From Bin76 sp963665765 (GTDB lineage: Bacteria > Actinomycetota > Acidimicrobiia > Spongiisociales > ZC4RG35), in the NCBI GenBank assembly GCA_963665765.1, contig OY762464.1, positions 1,426,001-1,490,000 on the forward strand: a stretch of DNA of 64,000 bases, written 5' to 3'. Positions 34,802-42,890 of the stretch are shown here, piece after piece. The number at the start of each line of letters is the position of its first letter. Within the stretch, counting starts at the first letter, position 1. The position numbers were made by a program, and so were the translations under genes. The notes beneath the pieces were generated by a model, which ran no database searches, was not told the origin of the DNA, and was given only the letters and a program-made list of their open reading frames with translations.

Positions 34802-35814
34802 CAAAACAGTCGGTGGGCCACCTTCGCAAGCCGGTGCGTTGCTCGGCGGTATATATCGGCGTCCTTTTCGTATGCAATGACGCTCCTTCGTTTTTCTCGA
34901 GCCCCCACCACGGTCGTGGCGCTACCCGCAAAAGGATCGAACACCAGATCACCGGGACTACTGAACAACTCGATGAACTCTGCAATCAACTGCAGGGGCT
35001 TTTGTGTAGGATGGATTCGCTGCTGAGGTGAAGGCGATTTGCAGACGAACACATTGTGTACACACTCACCATTAAAGGGCGTTCCGGGTCGTTTGCCGAT
35101 CACCAGCGCTTCCCAAGCGTTGATCGGTTTGTGCTTGTGATTGAACGGCACGGGGTTGGTTTTCTGCCACACCATGGGGCCGACTGCGACGAACCCTTGA
35201 TCGGTCAATATGTCGCAGTATTCTCCAATCTGAGCCTGCGCACAAAAAATTACGGCCCAACCCGCCACTTTTGGCAACACGCGACTAGTCCATTCCTTAG
35301 GGTCAACCGGGCCGTCCCAATCGCCGAAATAGCCTCTGGGCATTATGAAATCCGCGCCGGTCTTGCGCAGCCGGCGGGGTATCTGGTTCTCGCAGGTGTA
35401 GCGGCGGCTGATGCCATAAGGCGGATCAGTCAGCAACAAGTCAATGCTGCGGTCTGCTAGGGCATCGGCGGCCGCGATGCCGTCGCCAAGGTAAAACTCG
35501 TACCCTTCGTCGATCACGGCTGATACAAGAGGGTGCTGGTTTTCGGGATCTCCGGTTTCCGTCAGCAATTTGAGTACCGTGGCAGGATCGGGAGCGCTGA
35601 GGATGGCAGCATCATGTGACACGAGCAGGTTGCCCAGGACTCGACCATGGCTGCCGTTGTTATTTGTCTTCAGGTTTATGGACCAGGCATTAGCGTCTCG
35701 GCGAAAACGCGGCGTATCGTGCCGCAGGTGTTTTCGATGCATGGGAAAACTCCGAGAAATCCAATCGTTTACGGCTGCCCGCAATGCGATTTTCTGATCC
35801 GCAGCCAGAGTCAT
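34801..35814 (-). CDS. DNA methyltransferase (N6-adenine/N4-cytosine, class beta)
   Basis: The 337-residue product has catalytic motif IV as LLLTDPPYGISRRYTC (about 148-163) and the AdoMet-binding motif I as DLVFDPFAGSATTVVGA near 295-311, preceded by HPTQKPLQLIAEFI. Motif IV ahead of motif I is the class beta order. It methylates the exocyclic amine of adenine or cytosine. The ATG at 35814 has GAGAGG six bases upstream; the frame is open to 35913 but that extension overlaps a leader ORF. It precedes and overlaps the endonuclease gene. Codon use and lower GC suggest horizontal transfer. Confidence 0.87.
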   Translation of the reverse strand: MTLAADQKIALRAAVNDWISRSFPMHRKHLRHDTPRFRRDANAWSINLKTNNNGSHGRVLGNLLVSHDAAILSAPDPATVLKLLTETGDPENQHPLVSAVIDEGYEFYLGDGIAAADALADRSIDLLLTDPPYGISRRYTCENQIPRRLRKTGADFIMPRGYFGDWDGPVDPKEWTSRVLPKVAGWAVIFCAQAQIGEYCDILTDQGFVAVGPMVWQKTNPVPFNHKHKPINAWEALVIGKRPGTPFNGECVHNVFVCKSPSPQQRIHPTQKPLQLIAEFIELFSSPGDLVFDPFAGSATTVVGAREKRRSVIAYEKDADIYRRATHRLAKVAHRLF

Positions 35815-35885
35815 CAGGACCTCTCGACGCACGGCCCTAACCGTGCAAAAAGCAAACGACGCGAAACGCCGCAAAATGTACTCAT
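35814..35885 (-). CDS. Putative 23-residue leader peptide of the R-M operon
   Basis: An ATG at 35885 follows a strong Shine-Dalgarno (GGGAGGAG) and opens a 23-codon frame beginning MSTFCGVSRR. Its TGA overlaps the methyltransferase ATG as TGATG, the same junction used between methyltransferase and endonuclease. The frame contains a small hairpin, GCACGG/CCGTGC (35829-35834 and 35841-35846), just ahead of the methyltransferase ribosome binding site. A role in translational coupling is inferred; the peptide may be made only as a device for that. Confidence 0.45.
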   Translation of the reverse strand: MSTFCGVSRRLLFARLGPCVERS

Positions 35886-36039
35886 CAACTCCTCCCGTTC
35901 CATTCCCTATCAAAATAGTCGTGCGAAGTGACAGAATGCAGTCAATGTGGAACTGCTGGCCTTTCTCTTCCCCTTTACACGGTCAGAGTCATGCCTGTAT
36001 TCAGTTGGAAATCCGGTCCGACTCCGGCTCAATCCGGGG

Positions 36040-37128
36040 TCAGTCGAAAACCACCACCGAGCGCAGCACTTCTCCCCGCTCCATGCGATGAAAGGCGTCC
36101 TCGACCTCTCCCACGCCGATCGTCTCGCTCACAAAACCGTCGAGGTCCAAGCGTCCCTGCAGATAGAGATCGATGAGCATGGGGAAATCCCGCTCGGGGA
36201 GGCAGTCTCCGTACCAGGATGACTTCAAAGCTCCGCCCCGGCCGAACACTTCGATGAACGGCAGCTCGATCCTCATGTCGGGGGTCGGGACCCCCACCAG
36301 CACCACCACCCCGGCCAGGTCCCGAGCGAAGAAGGCCTGCTCGTAGGTCTCGGGCAGGCCAATTGCCTCCACCACCACATCGGCCCCGTGGCCGCCGGTG
36401 ATCTCCCGGATCCGCTCCACCGGATCCTCGCGGCGGGAGTTGATGGTTGCAGTGGCGCCGAAGCCCTCGGCCCACTGCAGCTTGCGGTCGTCGATGTCCA
36501 CTCCGATGATCGTCCCGGCCCCGGCCAGGCGAGCTCCGACTATGGCGCCCGATCCGACTCCTCCGCAGCCGATCACCGCCACCGAATCCCCCCTGCCCAC
36601 CCCTCCGGTATTGATGGCTGCGCCGATCCCGGCCATGACGCCGCAGCCCAGCAGGCCGGCTGCTTCGGGCCGCGCCCGGCTGTCCACCTTGGTGGCCTGT
36701 CCCGCCGCCACCAGGGTCAACTCGGCAAACGCCCCAATGCCCAGAGCGGGAGAGAGTTCCGTCCCGTCGGCCAAGGTCATCTTCCGGGAGGCGTTGTGGG
36801 TGGCGAAACAATACCAGGGACGGCCTCGGTTGCATGCCCGGCAATTCCCGCAAACCGCTCGCCAGTTGAGGATTACAAAGTCGCCGGGCGCGATCCTGGT
36901 CACGTCGGGCCCCACGGACTCCACTATCCCGGCCGCCTCGTGGCCCAGGAAGAATGGATAGTCGTCGCTGATTCCGCCTTCCCGATAGTGCAGGTCGGTG
37001 TGGCACACCCCACAAGCCTTCACCGCCACCCGGGCCTCTCCCGGCCCCGGATCGGGAACTATCACCGTCTCAAGGGATACCGGAGCTCCCTTTTCCAGAG
37101 AAACTATTCCCCTTACCTCTTCCGCCAT
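36040..37128 (-). CDS. mscR: S-(hydroxymethyl)mycothiol dehydrogenase
   Basis: The 362-residue zinc dehydrogenase oxidises the formaldehyde adduct of mycothiol (and may act as nitrosomycothiol reductase). Catalytic-zinc residues lie in ACGVCHTDLHYREGG and GHEAAG, structural zinc in CGNCRACNRGRPWYC, and NAD binding in VAVIGCGGVGSGAIVGARLAGA. The phrases DFVILNWRAVCGNCRAC, LSPALGIGAFAE, GCGVMAGIGAAINTG, GVPTPDM and LKSSWYGDCLPERDFP are those of mycobacterial MscR. The ATG is preceded by GGAGG. The 154 bases between this stop and the R-M leader hold no gene. Confidence 0.93.
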   Translation of the reverse strand: MAEEVRGIVSLEKGAPVSLETVIVPDPGPGEARVAVKACGVCHTDLHYREGGISDDYPFFLGHEAAGIVESVGPDVTRIAPGDFVILNWRAVCGNCRACNRGRPWYCFATHNASRKMTLADGTELSPALGIGAFAELTLVAAGQATKVDSRARPEAAGLLGCGVMAGIGAAINTGGVGRGDSVAVIGCGGVGSGAIVGARLAGAGTIIGVDIDDRKLQWAEGFGATATINSRREDPVERIREITGGHGADVVVEAIGLPETYEQAFFARDLAGVVVLVGVPTPDMRIELPFIEVFGRGGALKSSWYGDCLPERDFPMLIDLYLQGRLDLDGFVSETIGVGEVEDAFHRMERGEVLRSVVVFD

Positions 37129-37241
37129 TTCTGGACCTCCGTGGTTTGCTCCGCCCCAAGACTAACCCCGCTTTTTCTCGCTTGCCGGCGGGGAGGCGCC
37201 CTCTTTCGCAACCCGGCCCCGGCTGGATGCCGACAGCCTTT

Positions 37242-37273
37242 GTATCCTTGAGGTCGTCCGTCGCAAGCTGCCC
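37242..37273 (-). promoter_or_regulatory. Possible mscR promoter
   Basis: On the minus strand TTGCGA and TACAAA stand about 16 bases apart within the 159-base divergent spacer between mscR and icmF. The match is partial and coordinates are approximate. Confidence 0.3.
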
Positions 37274-37287
37274 TACCCCGGAGTTAC

Positions 37288-40200
37288 ATGGCCCGCAGAA
37301 CACCGCCCCGTTCCACCTTTGCAGTACGGTTCGTCACCGCCACCACCCTTTTCGACGGCCATGATGCTTCCATCAATGTGTTCCGGCGCATCTTGGCCGC
37401 CTCGGGCGCCGAAGTGATCCACCTCGGACACAATCGCTCCGCTCCCGACATCGTGCAAACCGCCGTCCAAGAGGATGCGCAGGCCATCGCGGTCACCTGC
37501 TATCAGGGCGGTCACATGGAGTTCTTCCGCTATCTTCACCAACTTGCCGCCGACCAGGGCACCGGACGGATTCGCATCTTCGGCGGCGGGGGAGGAACCA
37601 TCCTTCCCGAAGAGGGGAGACAATTGCAGGAAGAGGGGATCACCCGGATCTATTCCCCCGACGACGGGCGGGCTCTGGGGCTGGGGGGAATGGTGAACGA
37701 CATGATCGCTCGGGCCGATTTTCCCACCGGAGAGCTGGCCGACTTCCGTATCGACCGCCTGGCTGTTTCGGACCACCGAACCCTGGCGGGACTGATCTCG
37801 GCGGCAGAGAACTTTCCGGACAAATACGCCGACGTCTTCGAGGAGGTGGCGGCGGCCGCTCGGACCGGCCCCTGCCCTCCGGTGATCGGGGTGACCGGGA
37901 CCGGCGGGTCGGGCAAGTCCTCCCTAGTGGACGAGTTGCTCCGCAGGTACCTCTCCGATTTCGAGGACCACCGGGTGGCGGTCCTCTCGGTGGACCCCAC
38001 CGGGCGGCGAACCGGGGGGGCGCTGCTGGGAGACCGGATTCGCATGAACTCCCTACCCCACCCGCGGGTGTACATGCGATCGATGGCCACCCGGCAGAGC
38101 GGAGGCACCCTTCCGGAGGCGGCGCGCCTGGCCCTATCGGCCTTCGGGGCCGCCGGGTTCGACCTGATCCTGCTGGAAACCTCCGGCATCGGGCAGGCCG
38201 ACACCTCCGTAATGGAGCTCTCCGACTTCTCCCTGTACGTGATGACTCCCGAGTACGGAGCAGCCACCCAGTTGGAGAAGATCGGGATGCTGGACTATGC
38301 CGACCTGGTGGCCGTCAACAAAGGAGACAAACCCGGCGCCGAGGATGCCTTGCGGGACGTGCGGCGCCAGGTGAGGCGTAATCGGCTGGCCTTTGATGAT
38401 CCCGATCCCATCCAGGGTGTGTACCTCACGGTCGCCTCGGCCTTCGGTGACCCCGGCACCGACCGTCTCTACCGCGCCCTGGTGGCGGCTATGGGACGAC
38501 CGTCCGAATTCTCCTCCCCGCCGGAGGTACGGCGGGCGGTGATACCCCCGGAGCGGTCCGGTTACCTGGCCCGGATCGCCGCCACCGTCCACCGATACAA
38601 CCGGAGGGCGACCGAACAGGAGTCGGCGGCCCGCCGACTCTATCAGCTCGAGGGCGCCCGGGACCTGCTGGAGAAAACCGACCCCGACGGGGCGGCTTCC
38701 CAGGCGCTGTCAGAAGCTATCAGATCGACCGTCGGACGCTTGACCCCCCACCATCGCGAGTCCCTGCGCAACTGGGACGAGCTGGTGGACTCCTATCGCT
38801 TCGGGCAGTTCTCCTACCGGGTGCGGGATCGGGAGGTGACCGTTCCCTTGTCGTCTCCGAGCCTCGGTGGAACGGTCGTGCCGAAGGTGGCCCTGCCTCG
38901 CTATCAGGACTGGGGAGATCGGCTGAGATGGCTTTTGCAGGAAAACCTACCCGGCCGTTTCCCGTACACGGCGGGGGTCTATCCGTTCAAGCGCACCTCC
39001 GAGGATCCCACCCGGATGTTCGCCGGAGAGGGACCTCCCGAGCAAACCAATCAACGGTTTCACTACCTGTGCCGGGGTACCCGCCTACGGAGGCTCTCCA
39101 CCGCCTTCGATTCGGTGACCCTCTATGGGGAGGATCCCGGCGAACGGCCCGACATCTACGGGAAGGTCGGCAACTCCGGAGTTTCGATCGCCACTCTCGA
39201 TGACATCAAGCTCCTCTATTCGGGGTTCGACCTCTGTGAACCGTCCACTTCGGTTTCCATGACCATCAACGGGCCGGCGCCCATGATCCTGGCGCTTTTC
39301 ATGAACGCCGCCATCGACCAGCAGTGCGAACTGCACATCCGCCGGCAGGGTCTGACCGAGCAGGTGAAGGAAAAAATAGCGGAAATGTTCTCCCAAAGCG
39401 GCCGTCCCCGACCCCGCTACCGGGGATCGCTACCGGAAGGCAACGACGGCCTGGGGCTCCTGCTATCGGGGGTCACCGGAGATCAGGTGCTTGACCCCGA
39501 CGTCTATCAGAAGATCAGAGACGAGACCCTTTCCCGAGTGAGAGGGACCGTGCAAGCCGACATCCTCAAAGAAGACCAGGCCCAGAACACCTGCATCTTC
39601 TCCATCGATTTCGCCCTGAAGATGATGGGCGACATCCAGCAGTTTTTTGTCGACCACCGGGTTCGCAATTTCTACTCCGTGTCGGTGTCTGGTTACCACA
39701 TGGCCGAAGCCGGGGCCAACCCCATCACCCAACTGGCCTTTACGCTGGCCAACGGTTTCACCTATGTGGAGCATTACTTGTCAAGGGGGATGCACATCGA
39801 CCAATTCGCCCCCAATCTGTCGTTTTTCTTTTCCAACGGGCTCGATCCCGAGTATGCCGTGATCGGGAGGGTGGCCCGCCGCATATGGGCCAAGGTGATG
39901 CGCCACCGCTACGAGGCCAATCCCCGTTCGCAGATGCTCAAATACCACATCCAGACCTCGGGGAGGTCGCTCCATGCCCAAGAGGTGGAATTCAACGACA
40001 TCCGGACCACTCTGCAGGCGTTGTACGCCGTCTATGACAACTGCAATTCTCTGCACACCAACGCCTACGACGAAGCCCTCACCACTCCCACCGAGGAGTC
40101 TGTCCGGCGGGCGGTGGCCATCCAACTGATCGTCAACCGGGAGCTGGGCCTGACCAAGAACGAGAACCCTCTGCAGGGTTCTTTCGTGATCGAGGAACTC

Positions 40201-40641
40201 ACCGACCTGGTGGAGGAGGCCGTGTTGGCCGAATTCGCCCGGTTGAATCGCAGTGGCGGGGTCTTGGGCGCCATGGAGCGCCAGTACCAGCGCTCCCGAA
40301 TCCAGGAGGAATCCCTTGGCTACGAGCGGGTCAAGGAATCGGGGGAATATCCCCTGATCGGAGTCAATACCTTCCTGTCGGAAGCCGGCTCGTCTTTCGT
40401 CGGCCCAAAGCGCCTGGTCCGGTCCACTGATCAGGAAAAGAACCGTCGCATCCGGGAGGTCGCCGACTTCCGAGCCCGCCACGCCCGGCGCGCCCGGCAG
40501 GCTCTGACCTCTCTCCAGGCGGCGGCCAGAACCGGGGACAATGTGTTCGGGGAGTTGATGGAGACCGCCAAGGTCGCCACCCTGGGACAAATGGTCAATG
40601 CCCTCTATGAAGTCGGTGGGCGCTACCGCCGCAACATGTGA
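37288..40641 (+). CDS. icmF: Fused isobutyryl-CoA mutase IcmF
   Basis: This 1117-residue enzyme fuses three parts. An N-terminal B12-binding domain (about 10-150) has FDGHDASINVFRRIL, a central MeaB-type GTPase chaperone (about 190-430) has GVTGTGGSGKSSLVDELL, and a large mutase domain (about 550-1100) contains YPFKRTSEDPTRMFAGEGPPEQTNQRFHYL and GNSGVSIATLDDIKLLYSGFDL. The Phe in VYPFKR marks isobutyryl- rather than methylmalonyl-CoA specificity. It interconverts isobutyryl- and n-butyryl-CoA, with possible side activity on pivalyl/isovaleryl-CoA. A weak CGGAG precedes the ATG. It meets the DUF4332 gene head-on after six bases. Confidence 0.95.
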   Translation: MARRTPPRSTFAVRFVTATTLFDGHDASINVFRRILAASGAEVIHLGHNRSAPDIVQTAVQEDAQAIAVTCYQGGHMEFFRYLHQLAADQGTGRIRIFGGGGGTILPEEGRQLQEEGITRIYSPDDGRALGLGGMVNDMIARADFPTGELADFRIDRLAVSDHRTLAGLISAAENFPDKYADVFEEVAAAARTGPCPPVIGVTGTGGSGKSSLVDELLRRYLSDFEDHRVAVLSVDPTGRRTGGALLGDRIRMNSLPHPRVYMRSMATRQSGGTLPEAARLALSAFGAAGFDLILLETSGIGQADTSVMELSDFSLYVMTPEYGAATQLEKIGMLDYADLVAVNKGDKPGAEDALRDVRRQVRRNRLAFDDPDPIQGVYLTVASAFGDPGTDRLYRALVAAMGRPSEFSSPPEVRRAVIPPERSGYLARIAATVHRYNRRATEQESAARRLYQLEGARDLLEKTDPDGAASQALSEAIRSTVGRLTPHHRESLRNWDELVDSYRFGQFSYRVRDREVTVPLSSPSLGGTVVPKVALPRYQDWGDRLRWLLQENLPGRFPYTAGVYPFKRTSEDPTRMFAGEGPPEQTNQRFHYLCRGTRLRRLSTAFDSVTLYGEDPGERPDIYGKVGNSGVSIATLDDIKLLYSGFDLCEPSTSVSMTINGPAPMILALFMNAAIDQQCELHIRRQGLTEQVKEKIAEMFSQSGRPRPRYRGSLPEGNDGLGLLLSGVTGDQVLDPDVYQKIRDETLSRVRGTVQADILKEDQAQNTCIFSIDFALKMMGDIQQFFVDHRVRNFYSVSVSGYHMAEAGANPITQLAFTLANGFTYVEHYLSRGMHIDQFAPNLSFFFSNGLDPEYAVIGRVARRIWAKVMRHRYEANPRSQMLKYHIQTSGRSLHAQEVEFNDIRTTLQALYAVYDNCNSLHTNAYDEALTTPTEESVRRAVAIQLIVNRELGLTKNENPLQGSFVIEELTDLVEEAVLAEFARLNRSGGVLGAMERQYQRSRIQEESLGYERVKESGEYPLIGVNTFLSEAGSSFVGPKRLVRSTDQEKNRRIREVADFRARHARRARQALTSLQAAARTGDNVFGELMETAKVATLGQMVNALYEVGGRYRRNM

Positions 40642-40647
40642 GCAGAT

Positions 40648-41049
40648 CTACCCGTCTCGGTCATCCGCCGAAGCAGCTTGCCGAACCCATGACTGCACGG
40701 CGTGGAGAGTGGGCAGCCGCTTGACCATCCGGGTCTTATGGTTGGCGGCCTCCAGCTTCTCGGTGACCTCCTCTGCCGAGCGCTTGCCCAAATCTTCCAC
40801 GGTGTGGATTCCCGCCGCCCCCAACAGGGCACAGTATCTGCTTCCCAGCCCTTGAAGCCGCATCAGATCAGCCGCCGTCGCCACGTCCACCAGTGTTTGG
40901 TGACTGATACCGGTCTGCTCCGACAGCAACCGGAGGTGGTTCTCCTCCCGAGCTCGCTCCAAAAAGGCCTCGGCGGTCTTGATTCCCGCCTTCCGGAGTA
41001 GCGTGGCCGACCGGTGGTCGATTCCCGCCACCTCCGCGATCGTGGTCAT
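40648..41049 (-). CDS. DUF4332 (helix-hairpin-helix) protein
   Basis: The 133-residue product begins MTTIAEVAGIDHRSATLLRKAG and repeats a helix-hairpin-helix pattern (GIDHRSATLLRKAGI at 9-23, LQGLGSRYCALLGAAGIHTVEDL at about 65-87). DUF4332 proteins are thought to bind DNA through these repeats, but no function is established. The start overlaps the preceding MocA-like stop as ATGA, so it is the last gene of the cox-type accessory operon. A link to that pathway is not evident. Confidence 0.75.
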   Translation of the reverse strand: MTTIAEVAGIDHRSATLLRKAGIKTAEAFLERAREENHLRLLSEQTGISHQTLVDVATAADLMRLQGLGSRYCALLGAAGIHTVEDLGKRSAEEVTEKLEAANHKTRMVKRLPTLHAVQSWVRQAASADDRDG

Positions 41050-41705
41050 GATGCCACCGGCTTCCCTTGAGAACCGCCTCGGACGCCCCTCGATGAGGGC
41101 CGATCCGCCCCCTGGCGGTGGTGGGTCGGCCTCAACCTCTCCACATCCTCCTGGTCGTCCACATCCTCGGGCGGAAGTTGGGGGAACCACACTTCGGTGA
41201 CCCACTCGGGGTGCGCCTGGAAGAGGCGCATGGCGCCGCGGTCCCCGTCCAGCATCATCAGCCGACGCCACAGCGCCCGGTCCACCAGCACGGGATTGGA
41301 GTTGGTATAACGGTATCTGGGAACCACCGCCGGGGTGACCCCCGGCTGATAGGCCTCCCGCAACCGGGCGGCGGTCTGCGGGGGGATACCCGGCTGATCT
41401 CCCATCAGGATCAGGGCGGCCGAGGCGGACGATCCCCGTTCCAGAGCATCAAGCCCCGCTCGGAGGGACCCGGCCACACCCGATCGCCATTCGTGGTTGA
41501 TCACCACTTTGCACCCGGATAAATCCACTTCCGCCAGAACCCGCTCGTGGGCGGCCCCCAGCACCACCCAGGTCTCCTCCGACCCCATTTTCTCCACCCC
41601 TTCCAAAACCGTTCCCAGCAGAGTGGTGCCGCCCCAGGGTTCCAACTGCTTGGGTCTTCCCAGCCGGGAGGAACTCCCTGCCGCCAGCACCAGGTTGGCG
41701 ATCAT
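41046..41705 (-). CDS. MocA-like nucleotidyltransferase (molybdenum cofactor)
   Basis: The 219-residue product has the nucleotidyltransferase motif LVLAAGSSSRLGRPKQLEPWGGTTLL (about 4-28) and ILMGDQPGIPP (about 98-108), as in MocA, which adds CMP to molybdopterin for xanthine-dehydrogenase-type enzymes. Neighbouring coxD, coxE and XdhC genes support a role in maturation of a molybdenum hydroxylase. The ATG at 41705 overlaps the previous stop as ATGA. CofC-type or sugar nucleotidyltransferases are less likely. Confidence 0.8.
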   Translation of the reverse strand: MIANLVLAAGSSSRLGRPKQLEPWGGTTLLGTVLEGVEKMGSEETWVVLGAAHERVLAEVDLSGCKVVINHEWRSGVAGSLRAGLDALERGSSASAALILMGDQPGIPPQTAARLREAYQPGVTPAVVPRYRYTNSNPVLVDRALWRRLMMLDGDRGAMRLFQAHPEWVTEVWFPQLPPEDVDDQEDVERLRPTHHRQGADRPSSRGVRGGSQGKPVAS

Positions 41706-42487
41706 GGTGTTTCCCACCGCGCCGGTCGCAGCGCCCGTCCGACCAGGTCAAGCGGCATCGAAGGCCGTCTTCGGGCGGAGACCATTTCGCCCAGTATGGC
41801 CACCGCCACCTCGGCAGGGGAATCAGCCCCGATCTCGATCCCGATCGGACCTTTGATCCGGGCGATCTCCCCCTCGGAGAATCCGGCCTCCGCCAGCCGT
41901 TCTCGCCGGGCGGAGGCGGTGCGCCGGCTGCCCATCGCCCCTATGTATCGCACCGGCGCCCGGAGCACCATCGGCCACAGAGGCGCCTCGAAACGGTCGT
42001 CGTGACTGAGGATCACCACATAGGACCGATGATCGAACGAGAGCCGACCCGACAACTGGTCGGGCCACCCCACCAGCCGACGGTCGGCCTGGGGGAATCG
42101 TTCGGGAGTTAGAAAAGCCGGGCGGGCATCGGAAACCGTGATATCGAAGTCGAGACGCCGAGCCAATGCGCACAGTTCCTGGGCAATATGAACCGCCCCG
42201 AAGATGATCAGGTGCGGGCGGGGGGGGATCACCTCCACAAACACGTCCACGTTGCCATAGGAGAGCGCCATGGACTTCTCCCGAATCATCAGAGTGCGGG
42301 CGTCGGCGATCGCCGGGGAGGCCACCTGGTCAGGTAGGCCGCCCGCCATTGGCCCGCTCCCGAAGTCCAACGCCAGAGATTGGCCGGCGCCCGCTCCCTT
42401 CACCACCGTGATCCGAGCTCCCAGCCGTCGCCCGGCGATTATCTCTGCGCAGGCGGCCAGCACCCCGGCATTGCTCTCGGGAATCAA
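41702..42487 (-). CDS. XdhC/CoxF family protein (Rossmann domain)
   Basis: The 261-residue protein has an N-terminal XdhC/CoxI-like half and a C-terminal Rossmann domain with LIIFGAVHIAQELCALARRLDFDITVSDARPAFLTPERFP (about 93-132) and YIGAMGSRRT (about 182-191). XdhC proteins help load the sulfurated molybdenum cofactor. The only usable start is TTG at 42487, since TAG lies a few codons upstream. It probably works with the small XdhC-domain protein encoded 91 bases upstream. Confidence 0.83.
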   Translation of the reverse strand: MIPESNAGVLAACAEIIAGRRLGARITVVKGAGAGQSLALDFGSGPMAGGLPDQVASPAIADARTLMIREKSMALSYGNVDVFVEVIPPRPHLIIFGAVHIAQELCALARRLDFDITVSDARPAFLTPERFPQADRRLVGWPDQLSGRLSFDHRSYVVILSHDDRFEAPLWPMVLRAPVRYIGAMGSRRTASARRERLAEAGFSEGEIARIKGPIGIEIGADSPAEVAVAILGEMVSARRRPSMPLDLVGRALRPARWETP

Positions 42488-42578
42488 AATAATCGGCTCG
42501 CTCTACCGAGGAAACACGGTATTCCCACCCCGGGCGCGGCGGTCCGCGTTTTGCGGAACCCCGCCAAAACCGGCGACT

Positions 42579-42890
42579 TCACCATGGTTCGATAAAGACT
42601 TGGATCGTCCCTCCGCACGACAACCCCACCGTGAAAGCATCTTCGTCGCTAATGCCATAGGTGACCAGGCGGGGCTCGCCGTCCGCCAGCACCCCGAGGG
42701 CGTGCTCGTACACGTCGCTCTCCACGCACCCTCCCGACACCGATCCGGCCATGTCACCCGCCGAGGACACCAGAAATTTCGCCCCGACCGGACGCGGCGA
42801 AGGTCCGGCGGTGGCCACCACGGTGGCCACGACCGTTTCCTTGCCCTCCGCCATCCAGCCCTCCCTGATTCGCAGTGCTTCTTCCATCAT
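42579..42890 (-). CDS. XdhC/CoxI domain protein (small)
   Basis: This 103-residue protein is a single XdhC_CoxI domain: TVVATAGPSPRPVGAKFLVSSAGDMAGSVSGGCVESDVYEHAL at about 24-66 and CGGTIQVFIEPW at the end. The conserved Gly-Gly-Cys of the family is present. Its start overlaps the coxE stop as ATGA. It and the next gene may together equal one CoxF protein. The 91-base gap after it (42488-42578) shows no gene. Confidence 0.85.
   Translation of the reverse strand: MMEEALRIREGWMAEGKETVVATVVATAGPSPRPVGAKFLVSSAGDMAGSVSGGCVESDVYEHALGVLADGEPRLVTYGISDEDAFTVGLSCGGTIQVFIEPW

Noticed and set aside
34040..36040. Direct repeats or attachment sites flanking the R-M operon
   Set aside because: Short similar strings such as CCGCAATG were seen, but one lies inside the methylase gene and none forms matching borders.
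42488..42578. Broken single coxF gene split by a frameshift
   Set aside because: Both flanking proteins look like complete domains with ordinary ends, and such split pairs are common in this family.
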